A stretch of 13,635 bases of DNA from Bacteroidales bacterium (GCA_004553095.1 SFMJ01000114.1:1-13635); one strand, 5' to 3'; shown: positions 5,477 through 12,577, counted from the stretch's first letter. Program-made: numbers and translations. Notes: generated by a model not told the origin, from the sequence alone.

Positions 5477-5778
5477 TGAAGCAGTATGTAATGATAGACC
5501 TCTCGCATAGTGGTCACAACACTAAGCTCAGCGCCTTCGCCAAAGAGGTGAACGACTTCCTCTTTGTGCTCTTCTCAGAGGATGACATCTTTGCCTTCCG
5601 AAAGGCCGCGCTCGCTCTGGGGCTCGCTCTCGATGAACGCCACGGCGGAGAACCGATGCAGATAACCCTCGATACCCTGCCGAACGGCTACGTCCTTATC
5701 GCCAAGAACGGCACACCCTCGGAGATAGTGCTCGCCAGCTTCCGCGAGATTCGAGGCCACTACGAAGCAAAAAAATAA
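5476..5778 (+). CDS. Hypothetical protein, 100 aa
   Basis: ATG 5476 overlaps the previous TAA (TAATG) and follows GGGAGGAGG, one of few purine-rich runs that could act as a ribosome-binding site here. An upstream in-frame ATG at 5461 is less likely. The protein has a strand-helix pattern: MKQYVMIDLSHSGHN, a helix with FAFRKAALALGLAL (about 33-50), then strands around MQITLDTLPNGYVLIAKNG (about 62-80) and a C-terminal helix. It is a plausible small alpha/beta protein. No catalytic motif is recognised. It lies just before the SSB gene. Confidence 0.7.
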   Translation: MKQYVMIDLSHSGHNTKLSAFAKEVNDFLFVLFSEDDIFAFRKAALALGLALDERHGGEPMQITLDTLPNGYVLIAKNGTPSEIVLASFREIRGHYEAKK

Positions 5779-5798
5779 CAATAAAAACGAATAGAATT

Positions 5799-6146
5799 AT
5801 GTTACAATTATCACTTATCGGCACGCTCGGACACGATGCGACCGAAAAAACAATCAAGAACACTACCTGGGTGGATGTGATGACCCGAAGCGATAATAGC
5901 AATCTCAAGGCCTATCTCAAGAAGGGAGCGAAGGTGTACCTACAAGGCAACCTATCCGTCTCTACCTACACGAACAAGGCAGGAGCCGCAATGGTATCCA
6001 TCACCCTCTGGTCGCGAGACTTGGAGATCGTGAAATTCGTGGACACCGCCAGCGGAGATGCAGCGCCATCATCGGCACCAGGCTCCGCTCCTGAAGCTCC
6101 ATCATCAGAAGCACCGGAGGACGGCGAAGATGATCTGCCGTTCTAA
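5799..6146 (+). CDS. ssb: Single-stranded DNA-binding protein, compact form
   Basis: The start MLQLSLIGTLGHDATEKTIK is the first OB-fold strand of SSB, and residues about 23-75 (TTWVDVMTR, LKAYLKKGAKVYLQGNLSVS, TYTNKAG) are the last part of the OB fold with the typical YLKKGxxVYxxGxL pattern. The tail (about 82-115) is a Pro/Ser/Ala/Glu linker ending in DDLPF, the acidic tip used to recruit partners. At 115 residues it is short. About 25 residues between strand 1 and TTWVDV, where SSBs normally carry strands 2 and 3, seem absent. It coats single-stranded DNA during replication and recombination and fits with the Rad52-type annealing protein upstream. Confidence 0.85.
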   Translation: MLQLSLIGTLGHDATEKTIKNTTWVDVMTRSDNSNLKAYLKKGAKVYLQGNLSVSTYTNKAGAAMVSITLWSRDLEIVKFVDTASGDAAPSSAPGSAPEAPSSEAPEDGEDDLPF

Positions 6147-6310
6147 AGACTGAAGGCAGACGGCGGAGCTCGTCGGGAGATGCGGTGAGGATTCCTTTTT
6201 CATTTGGTTATGGTTTAAGTTTAGTGTTATTTCAATTATCGCCCTCCTCCGTCGTTCGCCTTTTTATAGAGAAACAATAATCTGGTATTAATACATTTTA
6301 GCAAGGTAGT
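6147..6310. other. Intergenic region of 164 bases with a shared 10-mer
   Basis: No gene or clear promoter is visible. TTATCGCCCT at 6236-6245 also occurs at 12606-12615 in the only other sizeable gap of the right half. TACATTTT (6292-6299) is one base from the TAnnTTTG -7 box but lacks a -33 TTTG and sits very close to the following ATG. A weak GACG/CGTC hairpin lies near 6160. It may hold a promoter for the following genes, but this is not proven. Confidence 0.3.
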
Positions 6311-6496
6311 ATGGAATTCGAGAATTGCCGTGGATGTTGGCTCGGAAAGAACGGAATCAGATATGGAGCAATCCACTATTTGCCCGATGGTTCGGCGGTC
6401 GTAATGACTGACGACGTCCACGGCATACCTCTCGAAGATATGCTCACCTCTGCGTCCTTCCATATCAAGGACGAAAATGGGAGACAATTATTATGA
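6311..6496 (+). CDS. Hypothetical protein, 61 aa
   Basis: Small acidic protein with two cysteines near the N-terminus (ENCRGCW, a CxxC), then a beta-rich middle (GIRYGAIHYLPDGSAVVMTDD) and an acidic helix. The CxxC could bind metal, but no partner pair is present. The 3' end overlaps the RuvC-like gene by four bases (ATGA), suggesting translational coupling. Nothing else indicates a function. Confidence 0.6.
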   Translation: MEFENCRGCWLGKNGIRYGAIHYLPDGSAVVMTDDVHGIPLEDMLTSASFHIKDENGRQLL

Positions 6497-6909
6497 AGCT
6501 TATAGGAATTGACACGGGCACGCACACGGGCGTCGCCATTTATGAAACTATCTCGAAGCGCATCGAGAGGCTCGAGACCCTGCCTATCCATAAGGCGATG
6601 GCGCTCGTTCTGGCGACGGCGCTGGAGAACCCTAACGACACGCACGTCTACTTCGAGGATGCTCGCCTCCGCAAGTGGTTTGGCTGCTCAGGGCGAGAGC
6701 AGCTCCAGGGAGCTGGAAGTGTCAAGCGCGACTGCGCCATCTGGGAGGATTACCTCACAGACTACAAAATACCCTTCACCCCTATTGCTCCGAAGAACAA
6801 CGCCACGAAGCTCACCGCGGACTACTTCGCAAAGGTGACGGGCTGGACCGCTCGCTCTTCAGGACACGCCAGAGACGCGGCGATGCTCGTCTTCGGACGA
6901 CGCTACTAA
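6493..6909 (+). CDS. RuvC-like Holliday-junction resolvase
   Basis: An RNase H-like fold is visible: the first strand with a catalytic Asp in IGIDTGTHTGVAIYE (about 4-18), a second acidic motif in VYFEDARLRKW (about 52-62), and a C-terminal HARDAAMLVFG (about 125-135) with the last Asp. At 138 residues it is close to the size of small phage RuvC-like nucleases. It would cut branched DNA made by replication and recombination before packaging. Its start overlaps the previous stop by four bases. Position after SSB and before the sigma-like genes suits a middle-gene role. Confidence 0.8.
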   Translation: MKLIGIDTGTHTGVAIYETISKRIERLETLPIHKAMALVLATALENPNDTHVYFEDARLRKWFGCSGREQLQGAGSVKRDCAIWEDYLTDYKIPFTPIAPKNNATKLTADYFAKVTGWTARSSGHARDAAMLVFGRRY

Positions 6910-6944
6910 ACCCGAAAACGCTATAAAATCCACTATGACACGAA

Positions 6945-7259
6945 ATGCAAACTACTAACGAAATAGTCGAGAGTCTCGCACGGCAGAGGGTCGTGGAGGG
7001 CTTCCTTGAAAGGCTGACGGGCTCGACTGAGCTCTCGTATGACCTTCAGGACCTCGCGCAAATGGTCTACCTCGTACTTCTTCGCTACAAGCCCGAACGG
7101 CTGAACGAAGCAGTGGAGGAGGGGTTCATCTTATTTCTTGTGGCGAACATTATCAAGAACCTAAGGAAGGCGCATAGCGAGTACTCGCAGCTCATTACGA
7201 GATACCAGCTGAAGGCCATATCGTTCAACGACGCTCACTTCAACGATGACGAAGAATGA
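6945..7259 (+). CDS. Sigma-70 region-2-like protein, 104 aa
   Basis: Residues about 25-80 (ELSYDLQDLAQMVYLVLLRY, then a helix, FLVANIIKNLRKAHSEYSQL) resemble region 2 of sigma factors, where an (E/D)DLxQ(E/M)VYL helix and a following basic helix bind core RNA polymerase and the -10 region. No region 4 is present, and the acidic tail (FNDAHFNDDEE) ends inside the next gene. That next gene carries a region-4-like helix-turn-helix and overlaps by 14 bases. The two may form one split sigma factor. I recall comparable small region-2 proteins in Bacteroides phages. Core binding is inferred from similarity. Confidence 0.6.
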   Translation: MQTTNEIVESLARQRVVEGFLERLTGSTELSYDLQDLAQMVYLVLLRYKPERLNEAVEEGFILFLVANIIKNLRKAHSEYSQLITRYQLKAISFNDAHFNDDEE

Positions 7260-7539
7260 GAAGGAAACTAATATTGCCGTCGTGCTGGCGCACTTTGCGC
7301 AGGTCAAGGCCGATTACGAAGCGGTGGAGAATGTGGAGTTCCTCGACGAGATGGAGGAGAGGGCTAATGCCGTGAAGCGGCTAATGGCGACGGAGCTGAC
7401 GGAGGGAGAGCGGAATATCCTTATCCTCTACTCGGAGTTCTCCAGCATAGCCGAGGTTGCAAAGGTTCTGGGCGTCGCGAAGAGCACCGCACGGCTCGAG
7501 ATAGTTAAGATTAGAAACAAGATTTTGAAAAAGTTATGA
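7246..7539 (+). CDS. Sigma-70 region-4-like helix-turn-helix protein, 97 aa
   Basis: The C-terminal half (about 50-97) reads TELTEGERNILILYSEFSSI, AEVAKVLGVAKSTARLEIVK, IRNKILKKL. It shows the layout of sigma region 4: a start of L-T-E-G-E-R-x-I-L, a helix-turn-helix with A-x-V-L-G-V-A-K-S-T, and a basic end. The N-terminal half is an acidic helical segment that could contact the partner. It overlaps the region-2-like gene by 14 bases and the membrane-protein gene by four, so the products are probably made together. Alternatives are a LuxR-type regulator or a small-terminase-like DNA binder. Confidence 0.65.
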   Translation: MTKNEKETNIAVVLAHFAQVKADYEAVENVEFLDEMEERANAVKRLMATELTEGERNILILYSEFSSIAEVAKVLGVAKSTARLEIVKIRNKILKKL

Positions 7540-7874
7540 TAATTTGTGAAATACTACTTTTAGCGGCAATCGTCGTCTTCGTGGTGGACCTCTCAGGCTT
7601 TACAGATAGCTGGCGTCGTCCGCTCTCGGATTGGCTGCGCCGCAAGACCGGCTACACGATAAAGCACTTCCCGCCGTTCGATTGCTCGCTCTGCCTCTCC
7701 TTTTGGGCGGGCTTGATATGGCTCGCCGTTCGGAGCGCGTTCACCCTGCCTAACGTGGCGTTTGTCTGCTTCGCCGCTTACCTCACAATCCCGATCGGGA
7801 CAACCCTCACCGCCCTGCGTGAACTGATGCTGGCGGTTCTGAATTGGATAATAACTAAAATTGAAAAGATATGA
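7536..7874 (+). CDS. Small membrane protein with a FDCxxC motif, 112 aa
   Basis: Three hydrophobic stretches are visible: about 2-18, 52-69 and 72-92, with an amphipathic helix at the end. Between the first two is a basic stretch (SWRRPLSDWLRRKTG) and then P-P-F-D-C-S-L-C-L-S-F-W. A similar (F/D)CxxC(x)xFW pattern occurs in small phage membrane proteins of the DUF1360 kind. The topology would place the basic stretch in the cytoplasm. A holin is possible by size and hydrophobicity, but no endolysin gene is nearby, so I do not claim this. Overlaps by four bases on both sides show tight coupling. Confidence 0.6.
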   Translation: MIICEILLLAAIVVFVVDLSGFTDSWRRPLSDWLRRKTGYTIKHFPPFDCSLCLSFWAGLIWLAVRSAFTLPNVAFVCFAAYLTIPIGTTLTALRELMLAVLNWIITKIEKI

Positions 7875-8191
7875 TTTACACAAAGGCACAACTCGCGGCA
7901 CTACGCCGCTATGAAAAGCACCTCAGCTATGTTCACCACTCGAAGGTGCTCATCTCTCCAGGGGCGAAGGCGCTCACCACCCTCGAGGAGATTTACAACG
8001 AAACGCACAAGCGCCCTGCGGCTCTCTCGTATAACTGCGCTCAATGCGTCTATGACTTTCTCGCGGTGATAGCTCGCGAGTACTACTCCGACCTCGAAGA
8101 GTTGGAGAAAGAAGAGAAGCACAAGGCAGCGCTCGAAGAGAAGAAAGCAGCACGAATTCCAAAAACGAAGCAAGATGGATACAAGAATTGA
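7871..8191 (+). CDS. Hypothetical protein, 106 aa
   Basis: Helical protein with a tyrosine and histidine-rich N-terminal half, one C-A-Q-C pair at about 57-60 and a strongly charged Lys/Glu C-terminus (DLEELEKEEKHKAALEEKKA), a likely coiled coil. The start overlaps the membrane-protein gene by four bases, and its end overlaps the ParB-methyltransferase gene by 17 bases. No known family is recognised. Confidence 0.65.
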   Translation: MIYTKAQLAALRRYEKHLSYVHHSKVLISPGAKALTTLEEIYNETHKRPAALSYNCAQCVYDFLAVIAREYYSDLEELEKEEKHKAALEEKKAARIPKTKQDGYKN

Positions 8192-9665
8192 CAAGGTAAC
8201 GCTCTCCCTTAAGGACATAGACCTCAACGAGGGACAAATCGAAGGATTGCCGGCTAATCCGCGTAATTGGACGAAAGACGAGCTCAAGAGCCTCGCTCTT
8301 TCACTGACGGAGACGCCTGAGCTCTTTGAGATGCGCTGCCCTATCGTCGTGCCTCACGATGGGCGCTATGTCGTACTCGGAGGCAACCTCCGCATCGCTG
8401 CCGCCAGGGAGAACAAGGAGAAAGAGGTGACGTGCTTCGTCTTCCACTCTACGAGCATAGAGAAGATGAAGGAGATAGTCATCAAGGACAATGGCGCTTG
8501 GGGCAAGTGGGACTACGACGCTCTGGCGAATGGCGCTTGGGGCAAGTGGGACTACGACGCTCTGGCGAATGAGTGGAGCGACCTTCCTCTCTCCGATTGG
8601 GGAATCCCCGTATGGGAGGAATATCCGCAGGAGACGGCAGAGAGTGAATATAATGAAGACGAGGAGGGAAACGATGACGAAGCCCCGAAAGAGCTGATAC
8701 CGGAAGCCGAGGAACTATTGGACAAGGCGATGAGGGAGAATGTAACGGAGTATCTTGAACAAATTGACACGCTATACTCAAAGGGTTGGGTAGTTTCCGG
8801 ATATACGCTCGGATATGCCAAAGCCTGCTTCCTACGGACGAAGTACTACGGAGTTCGATACCCTCGTTTTCTTTCCATCTATTTCACCCCTTCGCAGATA
8901 AAAACTGCAGGGAGCAAACAGTCTATCTACGACGCGATGGTGCTTGCCAGGGATAAGGGAGTGGCAGGCATCGCCGGTCTTCGATCACAATGTCAAAATA
9001 GCAGCCTCAATAGAGTGTTTACTCAATCATATCCGACGGCTGCTGGAAAAATCCCTCTTGATTTTCCAGCAGAGCTCGCTCGGGATTTGATACGAGAGTT
9101 CGCAGCAGGTGGGGACATCCTGGACCCGTGCCACGGCTGGGGTGGCCGTCTCGTCGGCGCCCTTCTCGCTGGAGCTCGTAGTTATACCGGCGTAGACCCA
9201 AGCCCGGAAGCGCACCGAGGTGTCGAACGCATAAAGGACGCATATCTTCCGTATTGCATAGATGCAACGCATAGGGTGGAACTTATAGAGAAACCTTTTG
9301 AAGATTGCGCCTTTGAGGCGGATTCGTTTGATTTCGCGCTCACCTCTCCGCCATATTTTGACGTGGAGACATACGCGGGCGAGAATACCTCGTCACGCCG
9401 TTACTCTCAATATCCCCTTTGGGTGGAAAAATTTTATCGCCCACTTATAGAGAACACTTATAAATACCTTCGCTCCGGCGGAGTGTTCGCTCTGCAGGTG
9501 GGGGGGCAAAAATATCCCCTCATAAAGGACGGATCCGAAATAGCAAAGGCCGTTGGATTCAGCGTAGAGGTTCGATCTCCTAAATACTTACAGGTAGACG
9601 CCAACCTGCACAACACCGAAGAGGAACGCCAAGAGGCGCTCTTAATCCTAACAAAGTCAATATGA
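8175..9665 (+). CDS. ParB-like domain fused to a DNA methyltransferase, 496 aa
   Basis: Residues about 15-100 form a ParB/Srx-type domain (LPANPRNW near the start, YVVLGGNLRIAAARENKEKE at 69-88). An acidic linker follows (about 150-180), then a middle domain of unknown role (about 195-290). The C-terminal part is an SAM-dependent DNA methyltransferase. Motif I is DPCHGWGGRL near 316, GVDPSPEAH near 337 is the SAM-binding acidic loop, and TSPPYFD near 389 is the catalytic motif IV of amino-methyltransferases (N4-cytosine or N6-adenine). ParB-methylase fusions are common in phages and probably protect DNA from host restriction. An exact 39-bp tandem duplication (residues 106-131) distinguishes this copy. 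Confidence 0.85.
   Translation: MDTRIDKVTLSLKDIDLNEGQIEGLPANPRNWTKDELKSLALSLTETPELFEMRCPIVVPHDGRYVVLGGNLRIAAARENKEKEVTCFVFHSTSIEKMKEIVIKDNGAWGKWDYDALANGAWGKWDYDALANEWSDLPLSDWGIPVWEEYPQETAESEYNEDEEGNDDEAPKELIPEAEELLDKAMRENVTEYLEQIDTLYSKGWVVSGYTLGYAKACFLRTKYYGVRYPRFLSIYFTPSQIKTAGSKQSIYDAMVLARDKGVAGIAGLRSQCQNSSLNRVFTQSYPTAAGKIPLDFPAELARDLIREFAAGGDILDPCHGWGGRLVGALLAGARSYTGVDPSPEAHRGVERIKDAYLPYCIDATHRVELIEKPFEDCAFEADSFDFALTSPPYFDVETYAGENTSSRRYSQYPLWVEKFYRPLIENTYKYLRSGGVFALQVGGQKYPLIKDGSEIAKAVGFSVEVRSPKYLQVDANLHNTEEERQEALLILTKSI
8490..8567 (+). repeat. Exact 39-bp tandem duplication inside the ParB-methyltransferase gene
   Basis: Bases 8490-8528 are repeated without change at 8529-8567. Each unit codes for NGAWGKWDYDALA, so the frame is kept and 13 residues are added. 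The copies are identical at every base, pointing to a recent duplication, a polymorphic repeat or an assembly artefact. In ParB-like proteins this motif normally occurs once, between the ParB domain and the linker. Confidence 0.95.
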
Positions 9666-10066
9666 ATAAACAAGAACAAAACAAGCTGAACCTCGTGCCT
9701 ATCTCCTCTCGTCCTCGGGAGGAGCAAACGGCCATCGGTCGCCGTGGTGGTCTCGCATCCGCCGCAGCGAAGAAGGAGCACAAGCGCATCGCCGCCGCTC
9801 TCCGTGAGGTTCTGGACGAGCCCGTCGCTCAGGGCTCCGAAATAACGCGCCTCGAAGCCATAGCGCTCAAGGCGATAAAGCGCCTCTACGACAAACCGAC
9901 CATTAATGACGTCAAGGTGCTGGCGGACATCCTCGGCGAATCCGTTCAGACCCTTAACCTCGCAACGAATGAGACGAGCGTCTCCGTGGAGGTGCGCAAC
10001 GCCACCACGAAGCGCAACCTTGAGCGGGCCATCCGCGAGGTGTCAAAGCCAAAGACGAAGCGATAA
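9662..10066 (+). CDS. Probable terminase small subunit, 134 aa
   Basis: The start (LVPISSRPREEQTAIGRRGG, about 10-29, then LASAAAKKEHKR) is a basic, glycine and alanine-rich tail typical of phage small terminase-like proteins of Gram-negative hosts. A helical middle (about 35-100, AALREVLDEPVAQGSEITRL) and a basic C-terminus follow. It lies three bases upstream of the large-terminase gene, the usual place for a small subunit, and overlaps the methyltransferase gene by four bases. It would bind the packaging site on concatemeric DNA and regulate the motor. Sequence alone does not prove this. Confidence 0.6.
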   Translation: MNKQEQNKLNLVPISSRPREEQTAIGRRGGLASAAAKKEHKRIAAALREVLDEPVAQGSEITRLEAIALKAIKRLYDKPTINDVKVLADILGESVQTLNLATNETSVSVEVRNATTKRNLERAIREVSKPKTKR

Positions 10067-10069
10067 CAG

Positions 10070-11260
10070 ATGCAGACGACGGCGACATTCGAGAAGCTCT
10101 TGGCAGCGTGGGTGAAGAACCCTCGCTACATAGATAGCGCGGGAGGAACGAGAAGCGGCAAGACCTATGCAGCCTTGCAGCTCCTTTCGCTCATCTGTCC
10201 GAACGATGCCTCACCAACCATCACCTCCGTCGTCTCCGAAACGGGACCGCATCTCTCACGTGGCGCCATTCGCGACTTTAAGGCCATAATGGCCGAGGAT
10301 GGACGCTGGGACGAGCGTGCTTGGAACAAGACACAAAGCGTCTACACCTTCCCGAACGGAAGTATCCTCGAGTTCTTCTCCGCCGATCAGCCGGGCAAGG
10401 TCCTCGGTCCTGCACGTGACCGCCTCTTCATCAACGAGGCGAACAACATCTCCTACGACGTGGCTCGCCAGCTCATCGTCCGCACGAGCGGCAAGGTCCT
10501 TTGGGACTACAACCCCGTGCACGCCTTCTGGGCTCACGAGCACTATGCGCCGAGGGAGAACTGCATCTCCATCCACTCCACCTATCTGGACAACGGCTTC
10601 CTCTCCCCTGAGCAGGTAGCCGAGATTGAATCCTACAAGACCGACAAGAATTGGTGGAGGGTTTACGGACTCGGTCTCGTAGGTGAGCTGGAGGGTACTA
10701 TCTACGACTTCGAACAGATAGACGAGATGCCTACCGCCTCGAACCTCGTGGACATCTACGGAATGGACTTCGGATTCACGAACGACCCGACGGCCCTCAT
10801 TCATCTGCAAGTGGACACGGCTCGCAAGATTATCTACGCAGAGCAGCTCATCTACAAGACAGCCCTACTCAATCGTGACATTGTCGAACGAATGGAAGCA
10901 CTCGGAGTCCCGAAACACTCCATCCCAATCTATGCCGACTGCGCAGAGCCGAAGAGCATAGCGGAGATCAGCCGAGCAGGGTTCAATATCAAGCCCTGCC
11001 AGAAGGATGCGCCCGTCCGCTCCGAGAAGATGAAGTTCCAGATAGACTTCGTCAAGGGCTACAAGCTCTGCGTCCTCAAGTCCTCCACCGACCTCATCAA
11101 GGAGCTGCGCAACTATACCTGGGCGAAGGACAAAGACGGCAACAACCTTAATGTCCCGATCGACAAATGGAACCACGCGCTCGACGCCCTGCGCTATGCG
11201 GCTTATACCCACCTCGCACAAGAATACAATCACGGCAACTATAATTTTTCAATACGATGA
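10070..11260 (+). CDS. Terminase large subunit (PBSX-type), 396 aa
   Basis: ATPase domain: Walker A SAGGTRSGKTYAALQL near 22-37, Walker B-like RLFINEANN near 117-125 (an Asn before the catalytic Glu, as I recall from several phages of this type), and a coupling motif WDYNP near 145. Nuclease domain: acidic positions in GMDFGFTNDPTA near 230, YADCAEP near 287 and HALDALRYA near 367. This is the PBSX/Terminase_3-like large subunit that packages DNA into the procapsid and cuts concatemers. At 396 residues it is compact but complete. It overlaps the next gene by four bases (ATGA). Confidence 0.92.
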   Translation: MQTTATFEKLLAAWVKNPRYIDSAGGTRSGKTYAALQLLSLICPNDASPTITSVVSETGPHLSRGAIRDFKAIMAEDGRWDERAWNKTQSVYTFPNGSILEFFSADQPGKVLGPARDRLFINEANNISYDVARQLIVRTSGKVLWDYNPVHAFWAHEHYAPRENCISIHSTYLDNGFLSPEQVAEIESYKTDKNWWRVYGLGLVGELEGTIYDFEQIDEMPTASNLVDIYGMDFGFTNDPTALIHLQVDTARKIIYAEQLIYKTALLNRDIVERMEALGVPKHSIPIYADCAEPKSIAEISRAGFNIKPCQKDAPVRSEKMKFQIDFVKGYKLCVLKSSTDLIKELRNYTWAKDKDGNNLNVPIDKWNHALDALRYAAYTHLAQEYNHGNYNFSIR

Positions 11261-11898
11261 TAAGAAGCTACGAACAACTAACCCTCGGCAAGTACGAGGA
11301 GATAGTGGCCCTACTGAAGGACCAAACTCTTGACGACCTTCAACTTCAAGCGGAGGTCATCGGAATACTCAACGACAAGACCGCCGACGAGGTGCTTGCC
11401 CTCCCTTTGGAGGAATACCAGATGCTCGCCTACGCGGCTAAATTCCTCGAGGAAGTACCCGAACCGAAGCCACGATGCGCGAAGAGTTACAACCTCGCCT
11501 ATACCACGAGTGAGGGCAAGCGAGAGGAGCTCGTTCTCATCCCGACGTGCAGCGCTCGCCAGATGACGACCGCGCAGTACATAGACTTCCAGAACTTCAA
11601 TGCTCAGGGAGACAAGGTGACGGAGACGCTCTCCTGCCTTCTCGTTCCTCTTGGGAAGAGATACTGCGAGGACTACGACCCTGCGGAGGTGCAGGCAGCC
11701 ATCCGACAATCGCTGCCGGTATTGCCGGCGCTTCATCTCCTTGCTTTTTTTTTCGAATCGTGCGCTCGATTAACGAGGGCTACTCTCATCTCCTCGTGGT
11801 GGGCGCTCAAGGCGAAGAGGAACAAGACGGAGAGCGAGAAGGCGGAGCTCCGCAAAATACGAGCTTTGCTGAAAGGTGGGGCTGGACCCACGCAGTAG
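11257..11898 (+). CDS. Tail-assembly-chaperone-like protein, short form, 213 aa
   Basis: Residues 1-160 (LTLGKYEEIVALLKDQ, ILNDKTADEVLALPLEEYQM, TTAQYIDFQNFNAQGDK) resemble a structural or assembly protein I recall from Bacteroides phages. A helical hydrophobic FFF segment (residues 164-166, from a T9 run) follows, then a charged C-terminus (SEKAELRKIRALLKGG). Codon use in that C-terminus fits the neighbours, so the frame seems truly used up to TAG 11896-11898. A -1 reading frame continues the gene with another 48-97 residues, as in the G/GT pairs of siphophage tail chaperones. Assignment is by layout and pattern, so moderate. Confidence 0.55.
   Translation: MIRSYEQLTLGKYEEIVALLKDQTLDDLQLQAEVIGILNDKTADEVLALPLEEYQMLAYAAKFLEEVPEPKPRCAKSYNLAYTTSEGKREELVLIPTCSARQMTTAQYIDFQNFNAQGDKVTETLSCLLVPLGKRYCEDYDPAEVQAAIRQSLPVLPALHLLAFFFESCARLTRATLISSWWALKAKRNKTESEKAELRKIRALLKGGAGPTQ
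11745..11751 (+). promoter_or_regulatory. Candidate -1 ribosomal slippery site (T TTT TTT)
   Basis: The zero frame reads GCT TTT TTT TTC within a run of nine T (11745-11753). A one-base backward slip keeps full pairing of both tRNAs. It lies at about 165 of 213 codons of the chaperone-like gene, whose -1 frame leads into the extension ending at 12041. No obvious strong stem-loop or pseudoknot was found right after it by eye. Confidence 0.4.
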
Positions 11899-12041
11899 AC
11901 CAGGTATCGGAGACGATGCGAATTCCGTGGCCCGACGTCTATCGCCTTGAGGTGATTGAGTTCCTCACGACCCTCTGCTACATTCGCGACAAGCGTGCCT
12001 GGGAGAAATCCGAAATCGAAAAATTCAAGAGACAGAACTAA
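11751..12041 (+). CDS. -1 frame extension of the tail-assembly-chaperone-like gene
   Basis: The -1 frame ends in a coherent module (FAERWGWTHAVDQVSETMRI, PWPDVYRLEVIEFLTTLCYI, RDKRAWEKSEIEKFKRQN) and stops at TAA 12039-12041, three bases before the next gene. It has no convincing start of its own: the first in-frame ATG is at 11916 and cuts the module. T TTT TTT at 11745-11751 is a perfect heptamer for a -1 slip, giving a fusion of about 261 residues. A later slip near GGT GGG at 11875-11880 would give a similar C-terminus without the Gly/Glu linker, but no canonical heptamer is present there. Start coordinate is for the poly-T model. Confidence 0.5.
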   Translation, partial: FRIVRSINEGYSHLLVVGAQGEEEQDGEREGGAPQNTSFAERWGWTHAVDQVSETMRIPWPDVYRLEVIEFLTTLCYIRDKRAWEKSEIEKFKRQN

Positions 12042-12043
12042 CA

Positions 12044-12541
12044 ATGGACGACCTACTACAATTTCCACACATTACCTCCATATTGGAGACCTACGCCGAG
12101 GAGCTTCGCAAGCTCTATCGGGAGAACCTCGTCAAGAGTGACGCACTTGCCACAGAGCAGCTCTACAACACGGCGACCTATCAAGTGAAGCGAGACGGCC
12201 TCACCTGGGAGGTGTCGCTCTCGTTACAGGATTATTGGAAATACGTGGAGGAAGGCACGAAGCCGCACTGGCCGCCTGCGGAAGCCATTACGAAGTGGGT
12301 GAGGGTGAAGCCCGTTATCCCTCGGCCCGATGCCTTCGGGAGAATCCCTTCGGAGAAGTCGCTCGTCTATCTCATCCGTCGCAAGATTGCACGCGAAGGA
12401 ACGGAAGGGAGACACGACCTCCTCAATGCCGTGCAGGAGTGTAACCGACGATTCCTGCGAGACCTTGAGACTGCCTGCCAGCTGGACATCGACAACCTCG
12501 CAAGCGTCGCCATTCAATCTCTTGCTGATAAACCCCTCTAA
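12044..12541 (+). CDS. HK97 gp10-like tail-completion protein, 165 aa
   Basis: Key pattern: strands and loops in ATYQVKRDGLTWEVSLSLQD (about 44-63), then YWKYVEEGTKPHWPPAEAIT (about 64-83), IRRKIAREGTEGRHDLL (about 108-124) and a final charged helix. Y-x-x-x-x-E-x-G-T-x-P followed by W-V and by R-K-I-A-x-x-G-T is the signature I associate with HK97 gp10-like proteins, which sit at the head-tail joint or tail terminator of siphophages. Length is normal for the family. It starts two bases after the stop of the extension. Confidence 0.65.
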   Translation: MDDLLQFPHITSILETYAEELRKLYRENLVKSDALATEQLYNTATYQVKRDGLTWEVSLSLQDYWKYVEEGTKPHWPPAEAITKWVRVKPVIPRPDAFGRIPSEKSLVYLIRRKIAREGTEGRHDLLNAVQECNRRFLRDLETACQLDIDNLASVAIQSLADKPL

Positions 12542-12577
12542 AAATCAAACAAAAATCAAACAACGAGGATAAATACG

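Noticed and set aside
6292..6299. TACATTTT as a -7 promoter box
   Set aside because: No TTTG at the proper upstream distance, and transcription would start almost on the ATG at 6311.
7536..7874. Holin call for the membrane protein
   Set aside because: Size and membrane spans would allow it, but there is no endolysin or spanin nearby and the FDCxxC motif points to another small phage membrane family.
10256..10810. Minus-strand open frame of 184 codons within the large terminase
   Set aside because: Shadow of a strongly supported gene, caused by GC-rich third positions.
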